From the NCBI RefSeq assembly GCF_003289945.1, contig NZ_QMBP01000015.1, positions 62,001-126,000 of the forward strand: a stretch of 64,000 nucleotides of DNA, written 5' to 3'. The translations under genes and the position numbers were made by a program. Below, one piece after another: positions 8,214-18,824 of this stretch. The DNA is from Mesorhizobium hawassense (GTDB taxonomy: Bacteria > Pseudomonadota > Alphaproteobacteria > Rhizobiales > Rhizobiaceae). The stretch's first letter is position 1, and each line of letters begins with the position of its first letter. Under the pieces are notes generated by a model that did not search any database, had not been told where the DNA came from, and saw nothing but the letters and a program-made list of their open reading frames with translations.

Positions 8214-8870
8214 TCAGCCGATCTTCTGGCCGGTCTTGGCCCAGTCGGCGAGGAAGGCGGCAAGGCCCTTATCGGTCAGCGGATGATTGACCAGCGCCTT
8301 CAGCGTCGCCGGCGGCGCGGTGATGACGTCGGCGCCGATCAGCGCCGCCTGCTTGACGTGGTTCACCGTGCGCACCGAAGCGGTCAGGATCTCGGTCTTG
8401 AAATCGTAATTGTCATAGATGGTGCGGATTTCCGAGATCAGCTCCATGCCGTCCGAGCCGGTGTCGTCGATGCGGCCGACGAAAGGCGAGATGAAGGAGG
8501 CGCCAGCCTTGGCGGCGAGCAGCGCCTGGTTGGCCGAGAAGCAGAGCGTGACGTTGACCATGCGGTTCATCTCGGTGCGGATGGTCTTGCAGGCCTTCAG
8601 GCCGTCCAGCGTCAGCGGCACCTTGATGGTCACGTTCGGCGCGATCTTGGCCAGGATCTTGGCCTCGGCCATCATGTCCTTGTATTCGGTGGCGACGACC
8701 TCGGCCGAGACCGGGCCGTCGACGATGTCGCAGATCTGCTTGGTGACTTCGGAAATCTTGCCGCCCGATTTCAGGATCAGCGACGGGTTGGTGGTGACGC
8801 CGTCGACCAGCCCCAGATCGTGCAGCTCCTTAATTTCCTTGATGTCAGCGGTGTCGACGAAAAACTTCAT
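8214..8870 (-). CDS. tal: Transaldolase, small TalC/fructose-6-phosphate aldolase type
   Basis: 218-residue class I aldolase of the short transaldolase family, pentose phosphate pathway. It begins MKFFVDTADIKEI with GGAGACAGCC before the ATG; an upstream in-frame Met would add 13 unsupported residues. GVTTNPSLI is the phosphate-binding signature, and Lys83 in TIKVPLT is the Schiff-base lysine. The end matches FSA/TalC proteins (VTAPPATLKAL-like ITAPPATLKALVNHPLTDKGL). Length alone does not separate transaldolase from fructose-6-phosphate aldolase activity. It is divergent from priA with 90 bp between starts. Confidence 0.93.
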   Translation of the reverse strand: MKFFVDTADIKEIKELHDLGLVDGVTTNPSLILKSGGKISEVTKQICDIVDGPVSAEVVATEYKDMMAEAKILAKIAPNVTIKVPLTLDGLKACKTIRTEMNRMVNVTLCFSANQALLAAKAGASFISPFVGRIDDTGSDGMELISEIRTIYDNYDFKTEILTASVRTVNHVKQAALIGADVITAPPATLKALVNHPLTDKGLAAFLADWAKTGQKIG

Positions 8871-8960
8871 GGCTGTCTCCTTGGGGATCGCCTGGCGAAC
8901 ACCAGGCACAAGCGGGGGTCCTCTTTGATCTAGACCAAAGTCAGGGCAAGGTCACGCCTG

Positions 8961-11144
8961 ATGATCGAAGATTCGCCCTTTGTCGCGGCCGCGCCGGTGC
9001 TGGTGCCGATGCCCGCCGAACGGCCCTACACCTATGCCGTGCCGCCCGGCATGCGCGTGGTGCCGGGCTCGATCGTGCGCGTGCCGCTCGGGCCGCGCCA
9101 GGTCGCGGGCATCGTCTGGGACGGCACGGTCGAGACGGTCGACGCGAAGAAACTGCGGTCGATCGAACAGGTCTTCGATTGCCCGCCGATCGACCGCGCC
9201 ATGCGCCGCTTCGTCGACTGGATCGCGCAATACACGCTGTCGGCCCCGGGCATGGTGGCGCGGATGCTCCTGCGAGCTCCCGAAGCTTTCGATCCGGAGC
9301 CGTGGATCGAAGGCTTGCAGCGCACGCTGGCCGAACCGGACCGGTTGACGGATGCGCGGCGCCGCGTGCTGGAGACGGCCGAAGGCGGGCTGGCCTGGAC
9401 GCGTTCGGGGCTGGCGCATGCGGCGGGAGTGTCCTCGACCGTCATCGGCGGCTTAAGGGCGCAGGGCGTGTTCGAGACGGTGATGATTCCGCCGCGCCCG
9501 GTGGTGGCCGCGCCCGATCCCGGTCATGCCGTGCCGGAATTGATGCCGGACCAGAAGGCGGCGGCGGAGAAGCTGCGCGCGGCAATCGCGGCCGATGCCT
9601 TCAACGTCACGTTGCTCGATGGTGTCACCGGATCCGGCAAGACCGAAGTCTATTTTGAAGCCGTGGCGGCGGCGCTCGACAAGGGCGGGCAGGTGCTGAT
9701 CCTGCTGCCGGAAATCGCCCTCACACATGCCTTCCTCGAGCGCTTCCAGGATCGCTTCGGCGCCAAACCAGCGGAGTGGCATTCGGACCTGCCGCCCCGG
9801 ATGCGCGAGCGCGTCTGGCGGCAGGTGGCGGAAGGCGGCGTGCGCGTCGTCGCTGGCGCGCGCTCGGCGCTGTTCCTGCCGTTCGAGGATCTCGGCCTGA
9901 TCGTCGTCGATGAGGAGCATGATCCTGCTTACAAGCAGGAAGACCGCGTCTTCTATAATGCCAGAGACATGGCGGTGGTGCGCGGCCATATAGGCGGCTT
10001 TCCGGTCGTGCTTGCCTCGGCGACGCCGTCGGTGGAAAGCCGGGTCAACGCCAGCCAGGGCCGCTATGACCGGGTCGTGCTGTCGTCGCGTTTCGCGGAA
10101 GCAGCACTTCCCGACCTGAAGTCGATCGACATGCGGCGTTCGCCGCCGGCGCGCGGCGGCTTCCTGTCGCCTGTCCTGGTGGAGCAGATGCGGCGCACGC
10201 TGGAGAGGAAGGAGCAGTCGCTGCTCTTCCTCAACCGGCGCGGCTACGCGCCGCTGACGCTCTGCCGCGTCTGCGGCCACCGCTTCGGCTGTCCGGTCTG
10301 CTCGGCATGGCTGGTCGAGCACCGGTTTCGCGGCCAACTCGTCTGCCATCACTGCGGCCACAACGAGCGGCGGCCGGAGGCCTGCCCGGAATGCGGCACG
10401 CTGGATCATCTCGTCGCCTGCGGGCCGGGTGTCGAACGCATCGCCGAAGAAGTCGTCGGCCATTTTCCGGATGCGCGCACCATCGTGCTGTCATCCGACC
10501 TTCTGGGCGGCGTGCGCCGGCTGCGGCTCGAACTCGAGGCCGTCGCCAATGGCGAGGCCGACATCGTCATCGGCACGCAACTCGTCGCCAAGGGACACAA
10601 CTTCCCGGGCATGACGCTGGTCGGCGTGGTCGACGCGGATCTGGGATTGGCCAATGGCGATCCGCGCGCCGCCGAACGAACCTTCCAACTGCTCAGCCAG
10701 GTGACGGGCCGCGCCGGTCGCACCGGCAAGAAGAGCCTCGGCCTCTTGCAAACCTACCAGCCGGACCATCCGGTGATGCGGGCGATCGTCTCCGGCGATT
10801 CGGAAGCCTTTTACGAGCGCGAGATCGCCGAGCGCGAACGCGCGGCGCTGCCGCCCTTCGGCCGGCTCGCCGGCATCATCGTCAGCGCGGCGACAAGAGG
10901 CGAGGCGGAAAGTCATGCAAGGGCATTGAGACGCTCGGCGCCGACGGCCTCCGATCTCTTCGTGCTCGGCCCGGCCGAAGCGCCGCTGTCGCTGCTCGGC
11001 GGCCGTCACCGCTTCCGCCTGCTGATCCAGGGCGAGCGGCGCGCCGACATGCAAGGCTTCATCCGCGCCATGCTGGCCGAGGGACCGAAGCTGCGGGGCT
11101 CGGTGCGGGTGCAGGTCGACATCGACCCGCAGAGCTTCCTATAA
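8961..11144 (+). CDS. priA: Primosomal replication-restart helicase PriA
   Basis: 727-residue superfamily 2 3'-5' DNA helicase that reloads the replisome at stalled forks. The N-terminal DNA-binding domain (PVPMPAERPYTYAVP) precedes Walker A GVTGSGKT at 221-228 and Walker B DEEH at 317-320. Eight cysteines form the two zinc sites between about 435 and 480 (CRVCGHRFGCPVC, CHHCGHNERRPEACPECG). The helicase C region has IVIGTQLVAKGHNFPG and QVTGRAGRTGKKSLG. Length is normal. In many Rhizobiales priA lies near tal and the atp operon, as here. Confidence 0.97.
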   Translation: MIEDSPFVAAAPVLVPMPAERPYTYAVPPGMRVVPGSIVRVPLGPRQVAGIVWDGTVETVDAKKLRSIEQVFDCPPIDRAMRRFVDWIAQYTLSAPGMVARMLLRAPEAFDPEPWIEGLQRTLAEPDRLTDARRRVLETAEGGLAWTRSGLAHAAGVSSTVIGGLRAQGVFETVMIPPRPVVAAPDPGHAVPELMPDQKAAAEKLRAAIAADAFNVTLLDGVTGSGKTEVYFEAVAAALDKGGQVLILLPEIALTHAFLERFQDRFGAKPAEWHSDLPPRMRERVWRQVAEGGVRVVAGARSALFLPFEDLGLIVVDEEHDPAYKQEDRVFYNARDMAVVRGHIGGFPVVLASATPSVESRVNASQGRYDRVVLSSRFAEAALPDLKSIDMRRSPPARGGFLSPVLVEQMRRTLERKEQSLLFLNRRGYAPLTLCRVCGHRFGCPVCSAWLVEHRFRGQLVCHHCGHNERRPEACPECGTLDHLVACGPGVERIAEEVVGHFPDARTIVLSSDLLGGVRRLRLELEAVANGEADIVIGTQLVAKGHNFPGMTLVGVVDADLGLANGDPRAAERTFQLLSQVTGRAGRTGKKSLGLLQTYQPDHPVMRAIVSGDSEAFYEREIAERERAALPPFGRLAGIIVSAATRGEAESHARALRRSAPTASDLFVLGPAEAPLSLLGGRHRFRLLIQGERRADMQGFIRAMLAEGPKLRGSVRVQVDIDPQSFL

Positions 11145-11171
11145 AGCCACAGTCCCAACGGAGTGCCCGTG

Positions 11172-11867
11172 ATGAAAACCCTTGGCCTCATCGGCGGCAT
11201 GAGCTGGGAATCGACGGCGATCTATTACCGCCTGCTCAACGAGATCGTGCGCGAGCGGCTGGGCGGGCTGCATTCGGCCAAGCTCTCGCTGTGGTCGTTC
11301 GATTTCGCCGAGATCGCTGAGCGGCAGCATGCGGGTGATTGGGAAGGCGCCGGCGCTCTTCTGGTCGAGGCCGCGCGCAAGCTGGAGGTAGCCGGCGCCG
11401 AGGGCCTGGTGATCTGCACCAACACCATGCACAAGCTGGCCGACGCGGTGCAGGCGGAGGTGTCGATCCCGCTCATCCACATCGCCGACGCCACGGCGCA
11501 TGCGGTCGTCGATGCGGGCGTGAAGCGGCCGGCGCTGCTCGCGACCCGCTTCACAATGGAGCAGAATTTCTACAAGGGGCGGCTTGCGGACAAATACGGC
11601 CTGCAACCGATCGTGCCCGACCAAGCGGGCCGCGACATGGTGCACAAGGTGATCTATGACGAGCTCTGCCAGGGCATCGTCAAACCCGAATCGAAATCCG
11701 CCTATCTCGATGAGGTCGGCCGTATGCGGCGCACCGACCGGGTGGACGGAGTCATCATGGGCTGTACCGAGGTCACCATGCTGATCGGCCAGGGCGATTT
11801 CGACATTCCGGTGTTCGACACCACCCGCATCCACGCCGAAGCCGCGGTCGATTTCGCGCTGTCCTGA
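11172..11867 (+). CDS. Aspartate/glutamate racemase family protein
   Basis: 231-residue cofactor-independent racemase of the Asp/Glu/hydantoin family. The N-terminus MKTLGLIGGMSWESTAIYYRLLNE is the typical RacD/YgeA signature. The two catalytic cysteines are in VICTNTMHK and VIMGCTEVTML. The start was placed at ATG 11172 because GGAG sits 8 bases before it; an earlier GTG at 11163 overlaps that Shine-Dalgarno. Broad-specificity amino-acid racemase activity is possible (YgeA-like); the substrate is not fixed by sequence. It follows priA after 27 bp on the same strand. Confidence 0.9.
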   Translation: MKTLGLIGGMSWESTAIYYRLLNEIVRERLGGLHSAKLSLWSFDFAEIAERQHAGDWEGAGALLVEAARKLEVAGAEGLVICTNTMHKLADAVQAEVSIPLIHIADATAHAVVDAGVKRPALLATRFTMEQNFYKGRLADKYGLQPIVPDQAGRDMVHKVIYDELCQGIVKPESKSAYLDEVGRMRRTDRVDGVIMGCTEVTMLIGQGDFDIPVFDTTRIHAEAAVDFALS

Positions 11868-11960
11868 TGCGCGATACCAATGTGTCCGCGTCCTCTGGCG
11901 CGTTGATTTTCCCTCGCTAGAATGCCGGTATTTCAAAACAAGAAATACGAGGGGGATTAT

Positions 11961-12356
11961 ATGGAGTTCGCGTTTCCGTGGCCGGCGAGTCAGGGCGAGT
12001 GGCTCGCGTGGTCGAGCGCCATCGTCACGCTCGCTCTCGGCCTTTTCCTCTTCCTGGCGCCGGGGCTTGCGTTTCGCGTGCTGCGCCTGCAGCCCAGGCC
12101 CGAGAAAGCGGCGGCGATCGCCGAGGGACGCGGCCGCATGTCGGGCTTCTATCTCGGCGTCAGCCTGTGCTGCATTCTTCTCGCGCAGCCGCTGCTCTAC
12201 ATGGCGCTCGGCTTCTCCTGGTTGTTCACCGCCTTCGGCCGGCTCTTGTCGATGATGTCGGACGGCGCCAACACCCCTTTCAACTGGGCTTCCATCGTGG
12301 TTGAATTGGCGCTGGCGGCGCTGCCGCTGGCCTTTGCCTTCGGCTTCGTGCCGTGA
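11961..12356 (+). CDS. Small membrane protein, DUF4345-like
   Basis: 131-residue integral membrane protein with about four hydrophobic segments: SSAIVTLALGLFLFLAPGLAF, a segment around GVSLCCILLAQPLLYMALG, one around WLFTAFGRLLSMMSDG, and the C-terminal ALAALPLAFAFGFVP. FGRLLSMMSDG near the centre suggests the DUF4345 family, but I am only moderately sure. The start at ATG 11961 has GAGGGGG upstream. Function unknown. It stands between the racemase-like gene and the ATP synthase operon with 93 bp before it and a 246-bp gap after it. Confidence 0.75.
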   Translation: MEFAFPWPASQGEWLAWSSAIVTLALGLFLFLAPGLAFRVLRLQPRPEKAAAIAEGRGRMSGFYLGVSLCCILLAQPLLYMALGFSWLFTAFGRLLSMMSDGANTPFNWASIVVELALAALPLAFAFGFVP

Positions 12357-12602
12357 ATTCGCGACTAATCACACGCTTAGGGTTGGCCTTCGCCGCCTGA
12401 TGCGACAAAAGTGCCTGAAAAGCATGCCGGACGATGCATTGCGGTCTTAAAAAGCCTGTGCTAGACGGCAATCGACTTTCGACCGGGGATAGCGGAAGCC
12501 GCGCCTCCGTGCTTGGAAAAATGCAGTAAGGTCAAAGATTTAGCCAGAGTTTTCGCTCGCGCCAACAATCTGCGGCCTGTCAGACAAGAGAAAAGACGGT
12601 CC
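12357..12602 (+). promoter_or_regulatory. Leader/promoter region of the atp operon
   Basis: No gene is visible here. The stretch precedes atpH and must hold the operon promoter. I see AT-richer blocks (GTCTTAAAAAGCC at about 12446, GGAAAAATGCAG at about 12514) but no convincing -35/-10 pair. Confidence 0.4.
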
Positions 12603-13163
12603 GTGGCCCAATCGTCATCGCCAATCTCAGCTGTCGCAGAACGCTATGCAGGCTCGCTGTTCGAGCTCGCACTGCAGGACAATTCGGTCGCCAAGGTCGA
12701 AGCCGACCTCGCCAGCTTCGAGGCGATGCTCAACGACAGCGGCGACCTCTCCCGGCTGATCAACAGCCCGGTGTTTTCCAGCGAGGACCAGGCCAGGGCC
12801 ATCGCGGCCATCGCCGACAAAGCCGGGATCACCGGCCTGGTCGGCAATTTCCTGCGCGTCGTCGCCAGGAACCGCCGCCTGTTCGCGGTGCCCGGCATGA
12901 TCAAGGCGTTCCGCCGGATCGCCGCCGAGCATCGCGGCGAGGCGTCCGCCGAGGTCACCTCGGCGCATGCGCTGACGGGCGCGCAGCAGACCGAGCTCAA
13001 GGCGGCGCTGAAGGGCATCGCCGGCAAGGACGTGGCCATCGCCATGACCGTCGATCCGTCGCTGCTCGGCGGGCTGATCGTCAAGATGGGCTCGCGCCAG
13101 ATCGATACGTCGCTCAAAACCAAACTCAATTCGCTCAAGCTTGCACTGAAAGAGGTCGGCTGA
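12603..13163 (+). CDS. atpH: F1 ATP synthase delta subunit
   Basis: 186-residue delta subunit (OSCP-like) that links the F1 head to the peripheral stalk. I use the GTG at 12603, giving VAQSSSPISAVAERYAGSLFELA at the N-terminus and the normal family length; the reading frame is open a further 30 codons upstream but that stretch is not family-like. The C-terminal block VDPSLLGGLIVKMGSRQIDTSLKTKL is diagnostic. It is first gene of atpHAGDC. Its stop overlaps the atpA ATG by one base. Confidence 0.95.
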   Translation: MAQSSSPISAVAERYAGSLFELALQDNSVAKVEADLASFEAMLNDSGDLSRLINSPVFSSEDQARAIAAIADKAGITGLVGNFLRVVARNRRLFAVPGMIKAFRRIAAEHRGEASAEVTSAHALTGAQQTELKAALKGIAGKDVAIAMTVDPSLLGGLIVKMGSRQIDTSLKTKLNSLKLALKEVG

Positions 13164-14692
13164 TGGACATCCGCGCCGCGGAAATTTCCGCAATTCTGAA
13201 AGACCAGATCAAGAATTTCGGCAAGGAGGCCGAGGTCTCCGAAGTCGGGCAGGTTCTGTCCGTCGGTGACGGCATCGCCCGCGTCTACGGCCTCGACAAT
13301 GTCCAGGCCGGCGAAATGGTCGAGTTCCCCGGCGGCATCCGCGGCATGGCGCTCAATCTCGAAGCCGACAATGTCGGCGTCGTCATCTTCGGCAACGACC
13401 GCGACATCAAGGAAGGCGACACCGTCAAGCGCACCGGCGCCATCGTGGACGCGCCTGTCGGCATGGGCCTGCTCGGCCGTGTCGTCGACGCGCTCGGCAA
13501 CCCGATCGACGGCAAGGGTCCGATCAAGGCCACCGAACGCAAGCGCGTCGACGTGAAGGCGCCCGGCATCATTCCGCGCAAGTCGGTGAACGAGCCGATG
13601 TCGACCGGCCTCAAGGCCATCGACGCGCTGATCCCGGTCGGCCGCGGCCAGCGCGAGCTGGTCATTGGCGACCGCCAGACTGGCAAGACCGCCATCATCC
13701 TCGACACGATGCTGAACCAGAAATCGGTGCACGACAACGGTCCCGAGAAGGAGAAGCTCTACTGCGTGTACGTCGCCGTCGGCCAGAAGCGTTCGACCGT
13801 GGCGCAGTTCGTGAAAGTGCTGGAAGAGCGCGGCGCGCTCGAGTATTCGATCATCGTCGCCGCCACCGCGTCCGACCCGGCGCCGATGCAGTTCCTGGCG
13901 CCGTTCACGGCGTGCACCATGGGCGAATACTTCCGCGACAGCGGCATGCATGCGCTGATCAGCTATGACGATCTGTCGAAGCAGGCCGTCGCCTATCGCC
14001 AGATGTCGCTCCTGCTGCGCCGCCCGCCGGGCCGCGAAGCCTATCCGGGCGACGTCTTCTATCTGCACTCGCGCCTGCTCGAGCGCGCCGCCAAGCTCAA
14101 CGACGACAACGGTAGTGGTTCGCTGACCGCGCTGCCGATCATCGAGACGCAGGCCAACGACGTGTCGGCCTACATCCCGACCAACGTGATCTCGATCACC
14201 GACGGCCAGATCTTCCTCGAAACCAACCTGTTCTTCCAGGGCATCCGCCCGGCGGTCAACGTCGGTCTGTCGGTGTCGCGCGTCGGCTCCTCGGCGCAGA
14301 TCAAGGCGATGAAGCAGGTCGCAGGCTCGATCAAGGGCGAGCTCGCGCAGTACCGCGAGATGGCGGCCTTCGCGCAGTTCGGCTCGGACCTCGACGCCGC
14401 CACGCAGCGTCTGCTCAATCGCGGTTCGCGCCTGACGGAGCTGCTCAAGCAGCCGCAGTTCTCGCCGCTCAAGACCGAAGAGCAGGTCGCGGTGATCTTC
14501 GCCGGCGTCAACGGCTACCTCGACAAGCTGCCGCTCAACCAGGTCGGCAAGTTCGAGCATGGCCTGCTCAGCCACATGCGCTCGGCCGGCAAGGACGTGC
14601 TCGACGGCATCCGCAAGGAGAAGGCGCTGTCGGACGATCTGCGCGCCAAGCTCAAGGCCGAGATTGACGCTTTCGCCAAGACCTTCGCCTAA
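13163..14692 (+). CDS. atpA: F1 ATP synthase alpha subunit
   Basis: 509-residue alpha subunit of the F1 hexamer, carrying the non-catalytic nucleotide sites. MDIRAAEISAILKDQIKNF begins the protein; Walker A GDRQTGKT lies at about 169-176; the family signature PAVNVGLSVSRVGSSAQ is at about 364-380. Length is typical. It starts on the last base of atpH (TGATGG), so translation is probably coupled, and atpG follows after 34 bp. Confidence 0.98.
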   Translation: MDIRAAEISAILKDQIKNFGKEAEVSEVGQVLSVGDGIARVYGLDNVQAGEMVEFPGGIRGMALNLEADNVGVVIFGNDRDIKEGDTVKRTGAIVDAPVGMGLLGRVVDALGNPIDGKGPIKATERKRVDVKAPGIIPRKSVNEPMSTGLKAIDALIPVGRGQRELVIGDRQTGKTAIILDTMLNQKSVHDNGPEKEKLYCVYVAVGQKRSTVAQFVKVLEERGALEYSIIVAATASDPAPMQFLAPFTACTMGEYFRDSGMHALISYDDLSKQAVAYRQMSLLLRRPPGREAYPGDVFYLHSRLLERAAKLNDDNGSGSLTALPIIETQANDVSAYIPTNVISITDGQIFLETNLFFQGIRPAVNVGLSVSRVGSSAQIKAMKQVAGSIKGELAQYREMAAFAQFGSDLDAATQRLLNRGSRLTELLKQPQFSPLKTEEQVAVIFAGVNGYLDKLPLNQVGKFEHGLLSHMRSAGKDVLDGIRKEKALSDDLRAKLKAEIDAFAKTFA

Positions 14693-14726
14693 CAAGAAGC
14701 CGGACGCACGGGATCAGGTTTGAAGC

Positions 14727-15611
14727 ATGCCTTCATTAAAAGACCTTCGTAACCGTATCGCCTCGGTCAAGGCGACGCAGAAGATCACCAAGGCGATGCA
14801 GATGGTCGCCGCGGCGAAGCTGCGTCGCGCGCAGGAAGCGGCGGAAGCGGCGCGTCCTTATTCCGAGCGCATGGGCGCGGTTCTGGCCAACATCACCCAG
14901 GCGATCGGCGGCGGTGGCGATGCCCCGGCGCTGATGACCGGTACCGGCAGGGACGACGTGCATCTGCTCATCGTCTGCACCGCCGAACGCGGCCTGTGCG
15001 GCGGCTTCAATTCGCAGATCGCGCGCCTTGCCCGCGACCACATCCGGCGGCTGCTCGCCGACGGCAAGCAGGTCAAGATCATCTGCGTCGGCAAGAAGGG
15101 TTTTGACATCCTGCGCCGCGACTACGCCTCGCTGATCCTCGAGCGCGTCGACCTGCGCGAGGTCAAGACGCTCGGCTTCGCCAATGCCGATGCGATCGCG
15201 CGCAAGGTCATCCACCTCTTCAACGAGGGCGGCTTCGACATCTGCACGCTGTTCTATTCGCAGTTCAAGTCGGTGATCAGCCAGATCCCGACGGCGCAGC
15301 AGATCATCCCGGCGGCGCAGGCTTCGGCCGCTTCCGACACCGGCAATGGCGGCGGCGCCGTCTACGAATACGAGCCGGAGCCGGGCGAGATCCTCTCCGA
15401 CCTCATCCCGCGCAACATCGCGGTGCAGATCTTCCGCGCGCTGCTGGAAAACGCGGCCGGCGAGATGGGCGCCAAGATGAGCGCGATGGACAATGCGACG
15501 CGCAACGCCGGCGACATGATCAACAGGCTGTCGATCACCTACAACCGCCAGCGGCAGGCGCAGATCACCAAGGAACTGATCGAAATCATTTCGGGCGCCG
15601 AGGCGCTCTAG
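14727..15611 (+). CDS. atpG: F1 ATP synthase gamma subunit
   Basis: 294-residue gamma subunit, the central rotor shaft. The coiled N-terminus MPSLKDLRNRIASVKATQKITKAMQMVAAAKLRRAQ and the C-terminal EMGAKMSAMDNATRNAGDMINRLSITYNRQRQAQITKELIEI segment are both intact. The block CTAERGLCGGFNSQI is also diagnostic. Length is normal. It sits between atpA and atpD in the expected F1 order. Confidence 0.98.
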   Translation: MPSLKDLRNRIASVKATQKITKAMQMVAAAKLRRAQEAAEAARPYSERMGAVLANITQAIGGGGDAPALMTGTGRDDVHLLIVCTAERGLCGGFNSQIARLARDHIRRLLADGKQVKIICVGKKGFDILRRDYASLILERVDLREVKTLGFANADAIARKVIHLFNEGGFDICTLFYSQFKSVISQIPTAQQIIPAAQASAASDTGNGGGAVYEYEPEPGEILSDLIPRNIAVQIFRALLENAAGEMGAKMSAMDNATRNAGDMINRLSITYNRQRQAQITKELIEIISGAEAL

Positions 15612-15677
15612 GCGCCGCGCGGGGATCGCACCCCGACGAGCGGCGTGAACAACGGATAGACGAAAAGGGCAAAGACG

Positions 15678-17246
<1,569 letters not shown>

Positions 17247-17257
17247 TTACTCATTCG

Positions 17258-17284
17258 ATGGCGCGGGCGGTCCGTCCGCGCCAT
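17258..17284 (+). other. Hairpin between atpD and atpC
   Basis: ATGGCGCGG (17258-17266) pairs perfectly with CCGCGCCAT (17276-17284). No T-run follows, so it is more likely an mRNA processing or stability structure in the atp transcript than a terminator. Confidence 0.5.
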
Positions 17285-17310
17285 TTCGATGCAAGCGTTT
17301 GTGAGACACC

Positions 17311-17718
17311 ATGGCTGAAGCTTTCAAGTTCGAACTGGTCTCGCCGGAGCGGCTGCTCGTCTCCGAGCAGGTCGAGTCGGTCGTCATTCCGGGCGCCGAA
17401 GGCGAGATGACGGTGATGGCGCAGCACGCTCCGGTCATGACCACCATCAAGCCCGGCGTCGTCACGGTGAAGGCCACGGGCGGCAAGGAAGACCGCTATG
17501 TCGTGTTCGGCGGTTTCGCCGACATCCTGCCGTCCGGCTGCACGCTGCTCGCCGAATCGGCCGTGCATGTGAACGACATCGACCGCGCCGACCTCGCCCG
17601 CCGCATCCAGGACGCCAAGGAAGACGCCGCCGACGCCAAGGACGACGTGGCGCGCAGCCGCGCCGAGCAGTTCCTCAGCCAGCTCACCACACTGGAAGGC
17701 GCGCTGATCCCGGCCTGA
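17311..17718 (+). CDS. atpC: F1 ATP synthase epsilon subunit
   Basis: 135-residue epsilon subunit of the central stalk. The N-terminal beta-sandwich is clear (FKFELVSPERLLVSEQVESVVIPGAEGEMTVMAQHAPVMT), and the short helical C-terminal part is visible (ARRIQDAKEDAADAKDD). This subunit inhibits ATP hydrolysis and couples F1 to the c-ring. It is last gene of atpHAGDC and is followed by a strong terminator. Confidence 0.96.
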   Translation: MAEAFKFELVSPERLLVSEQVESVVIPGAEGEMTVMAQHAPVMTTIKPGVVTVKATGGKEDRYVVFGGFADILPSGCTLLAESAVHVNDIDRADLARRIQDAKEDAADAKDDVARSRAEQFLSQLTTLEGALIPA

Positions 17719-17740
17719 TCGCGCCTATGGCACGAGATTG

Positions 17741-17767
17741 AAAAAGCGGGGCCTGCCCCGCTTTTTT
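17741..17767 (+). terminator. Terminator of the atp operon
   Basis: AAAAAGCGGGG, loop CCTG, CCCCGCTTTTTT: a perfect stem with a T-run. The symmetric A-run means it could also act on the minus strand. Confidence 0.9.
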
Positions 17768-17821
17768 GTTTGCCCTGATTTGTCGTTTGATAGACAGTCC
17801 GGCTGCCTTCGGGGGGTGCCG

Positions 17822-18799
17822 ATGACGGAACAAGCGACGCAATCGGAAACGGCCTCGCGATCCATGTGGACGTCGGGCCTGATAGCGGCTTTTGGTGGGC
17901 CGTTCGCCGGCTTCCTGTGGATCGGCGCCGGCAGGCTGGCCGTCATCAGCCTTATCGCCGTCACTGCCGCCAGCATCGCGATTTGCTACGCGGGCTTCCC
18001 GGTGTTGCCGGGCATGGATCTCGCCGCGGTCGGCAGATACTCGGGCTTCGGCTTGATGATCGTCTGGGCGGCGATCGTTGCCCCCCTGGCGCGCCGATTC
18101 AAGCCGGACAAATGGTACGCGCAGGGCGTTCCGGTGTTCGTGATGGCGTTTTACGCCACCGTGGTGGCCGGGTTCATCGTCCGCACCTTTCTGTTCCAGT
18201 CCTTCTCGACGCCGGCCGGCAGCATGGTGCCGACGCTGCTCGAAGGCGACTATTTCTTCGCCGCCAAATACGCCTATGGCTATAGCCGCTACAGTGACCC
18301 TTTCGGATTGATGACTTTCGACGGCCGGGTATGGGGCGCCGAACCCCGGCGCGGGGACGTCGTGGTGTTCAAATTTCCGCCGGATCCGAGCATCGATTAC
18401 ATCAAGCGTGTCGTCGGCCTGCCGGGCGAAAAAATCCAGATGATCGAGGGGGTCCTGCATATCAATGGCGTGCCGGTCGGGCTCGAGGATATCGGCCCGT
18501 ACGCATCGGAGGATTCGCAAACCGGCAGATTGCAGCGCGAGACCTTGCCTAACGGCGTCTCCTATTCGGTGGTCAACCTCACCGACGATGCGGTGGGGGA
18601 CAACACGCGCGTCTTCGAAGTGCCCGGAGGGCATTATTTCATGCTCGGCGACAATCGCGACAATTCCTCCGACAGCCGATTTACGGTCGGTTTCGTTCCC
18701 TATGAAAATCTGGAAGGCAAAGTCGTGCGCCTGTACTGGAATTCGAGTGGGGTCGACTACGCCGCGCGGCAGGTCGTGAACAGGGCGGCTGCCAACTAG
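17822..18799 (+). CDS. lepB: Signal peptidase I (S26 family) with extra N-terminal membrane region
   Basis: 325-residue leader peptidase. The first 100 or so residues hold three to four hydrophobic segments (LIAAFGGPFAGFLWIGAGRL, LAVISLIAVTAASIAICYAG), more than a standard LepB. The catalytic part begins FLFQSFSTPAGSMVPTLLEGD with the nucleophile Ser before Met, and the general-base Lys is in IDYIKRVVGLPGEKIQ. The C-terminal box GHYFMLGDNRDNSSDSR is intact. I start at ATG 17822 because the longer frame overlaps the atp terminator. A second, shorter lepB elsewhere in the genome is likely but cannot be seen here. Confidence 0.9.
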   Translation: MTEQATQSETASRSMWTSGLIAAFGGPFAGFLWIGAGRLAVISLIAVTAASIAICYAGFPVLPGMDLAAVGRYSGFGLMIVWAAIVAPLARRFKPDKWYAQGVPVFVMAFYATVVAGFIVRTFLFQSFSTPAGSMVPTLLEGDYFFAAKYAYGYSRYSDPFGLMTFDGRVWGAEPRRGDVVVFKFPPDPSIDYIKRVVGLPGEKIQMIEGVLHINGVPVGLEDIGPYASEDSQTGRLQRETLPNGVSYSVVNLTDDAVGDNTRVFEVPGGHYFMLGDNRDNSSDSRFTVGFVPYENLEGKVVRLYWNSSGVDYAARQVVNRAAAN

Positions 18800-18824
18800 G
18801 CTCGGTCCAGAGAAAGCTGCTCGG

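Noticed and set aside
12513..12602. 30-residue N-terminal extension of AtpH
   Set aside because: AtpH proteins are about 186 residues; the GTG at 12603 gives that length and the preceding residues are not family-like.
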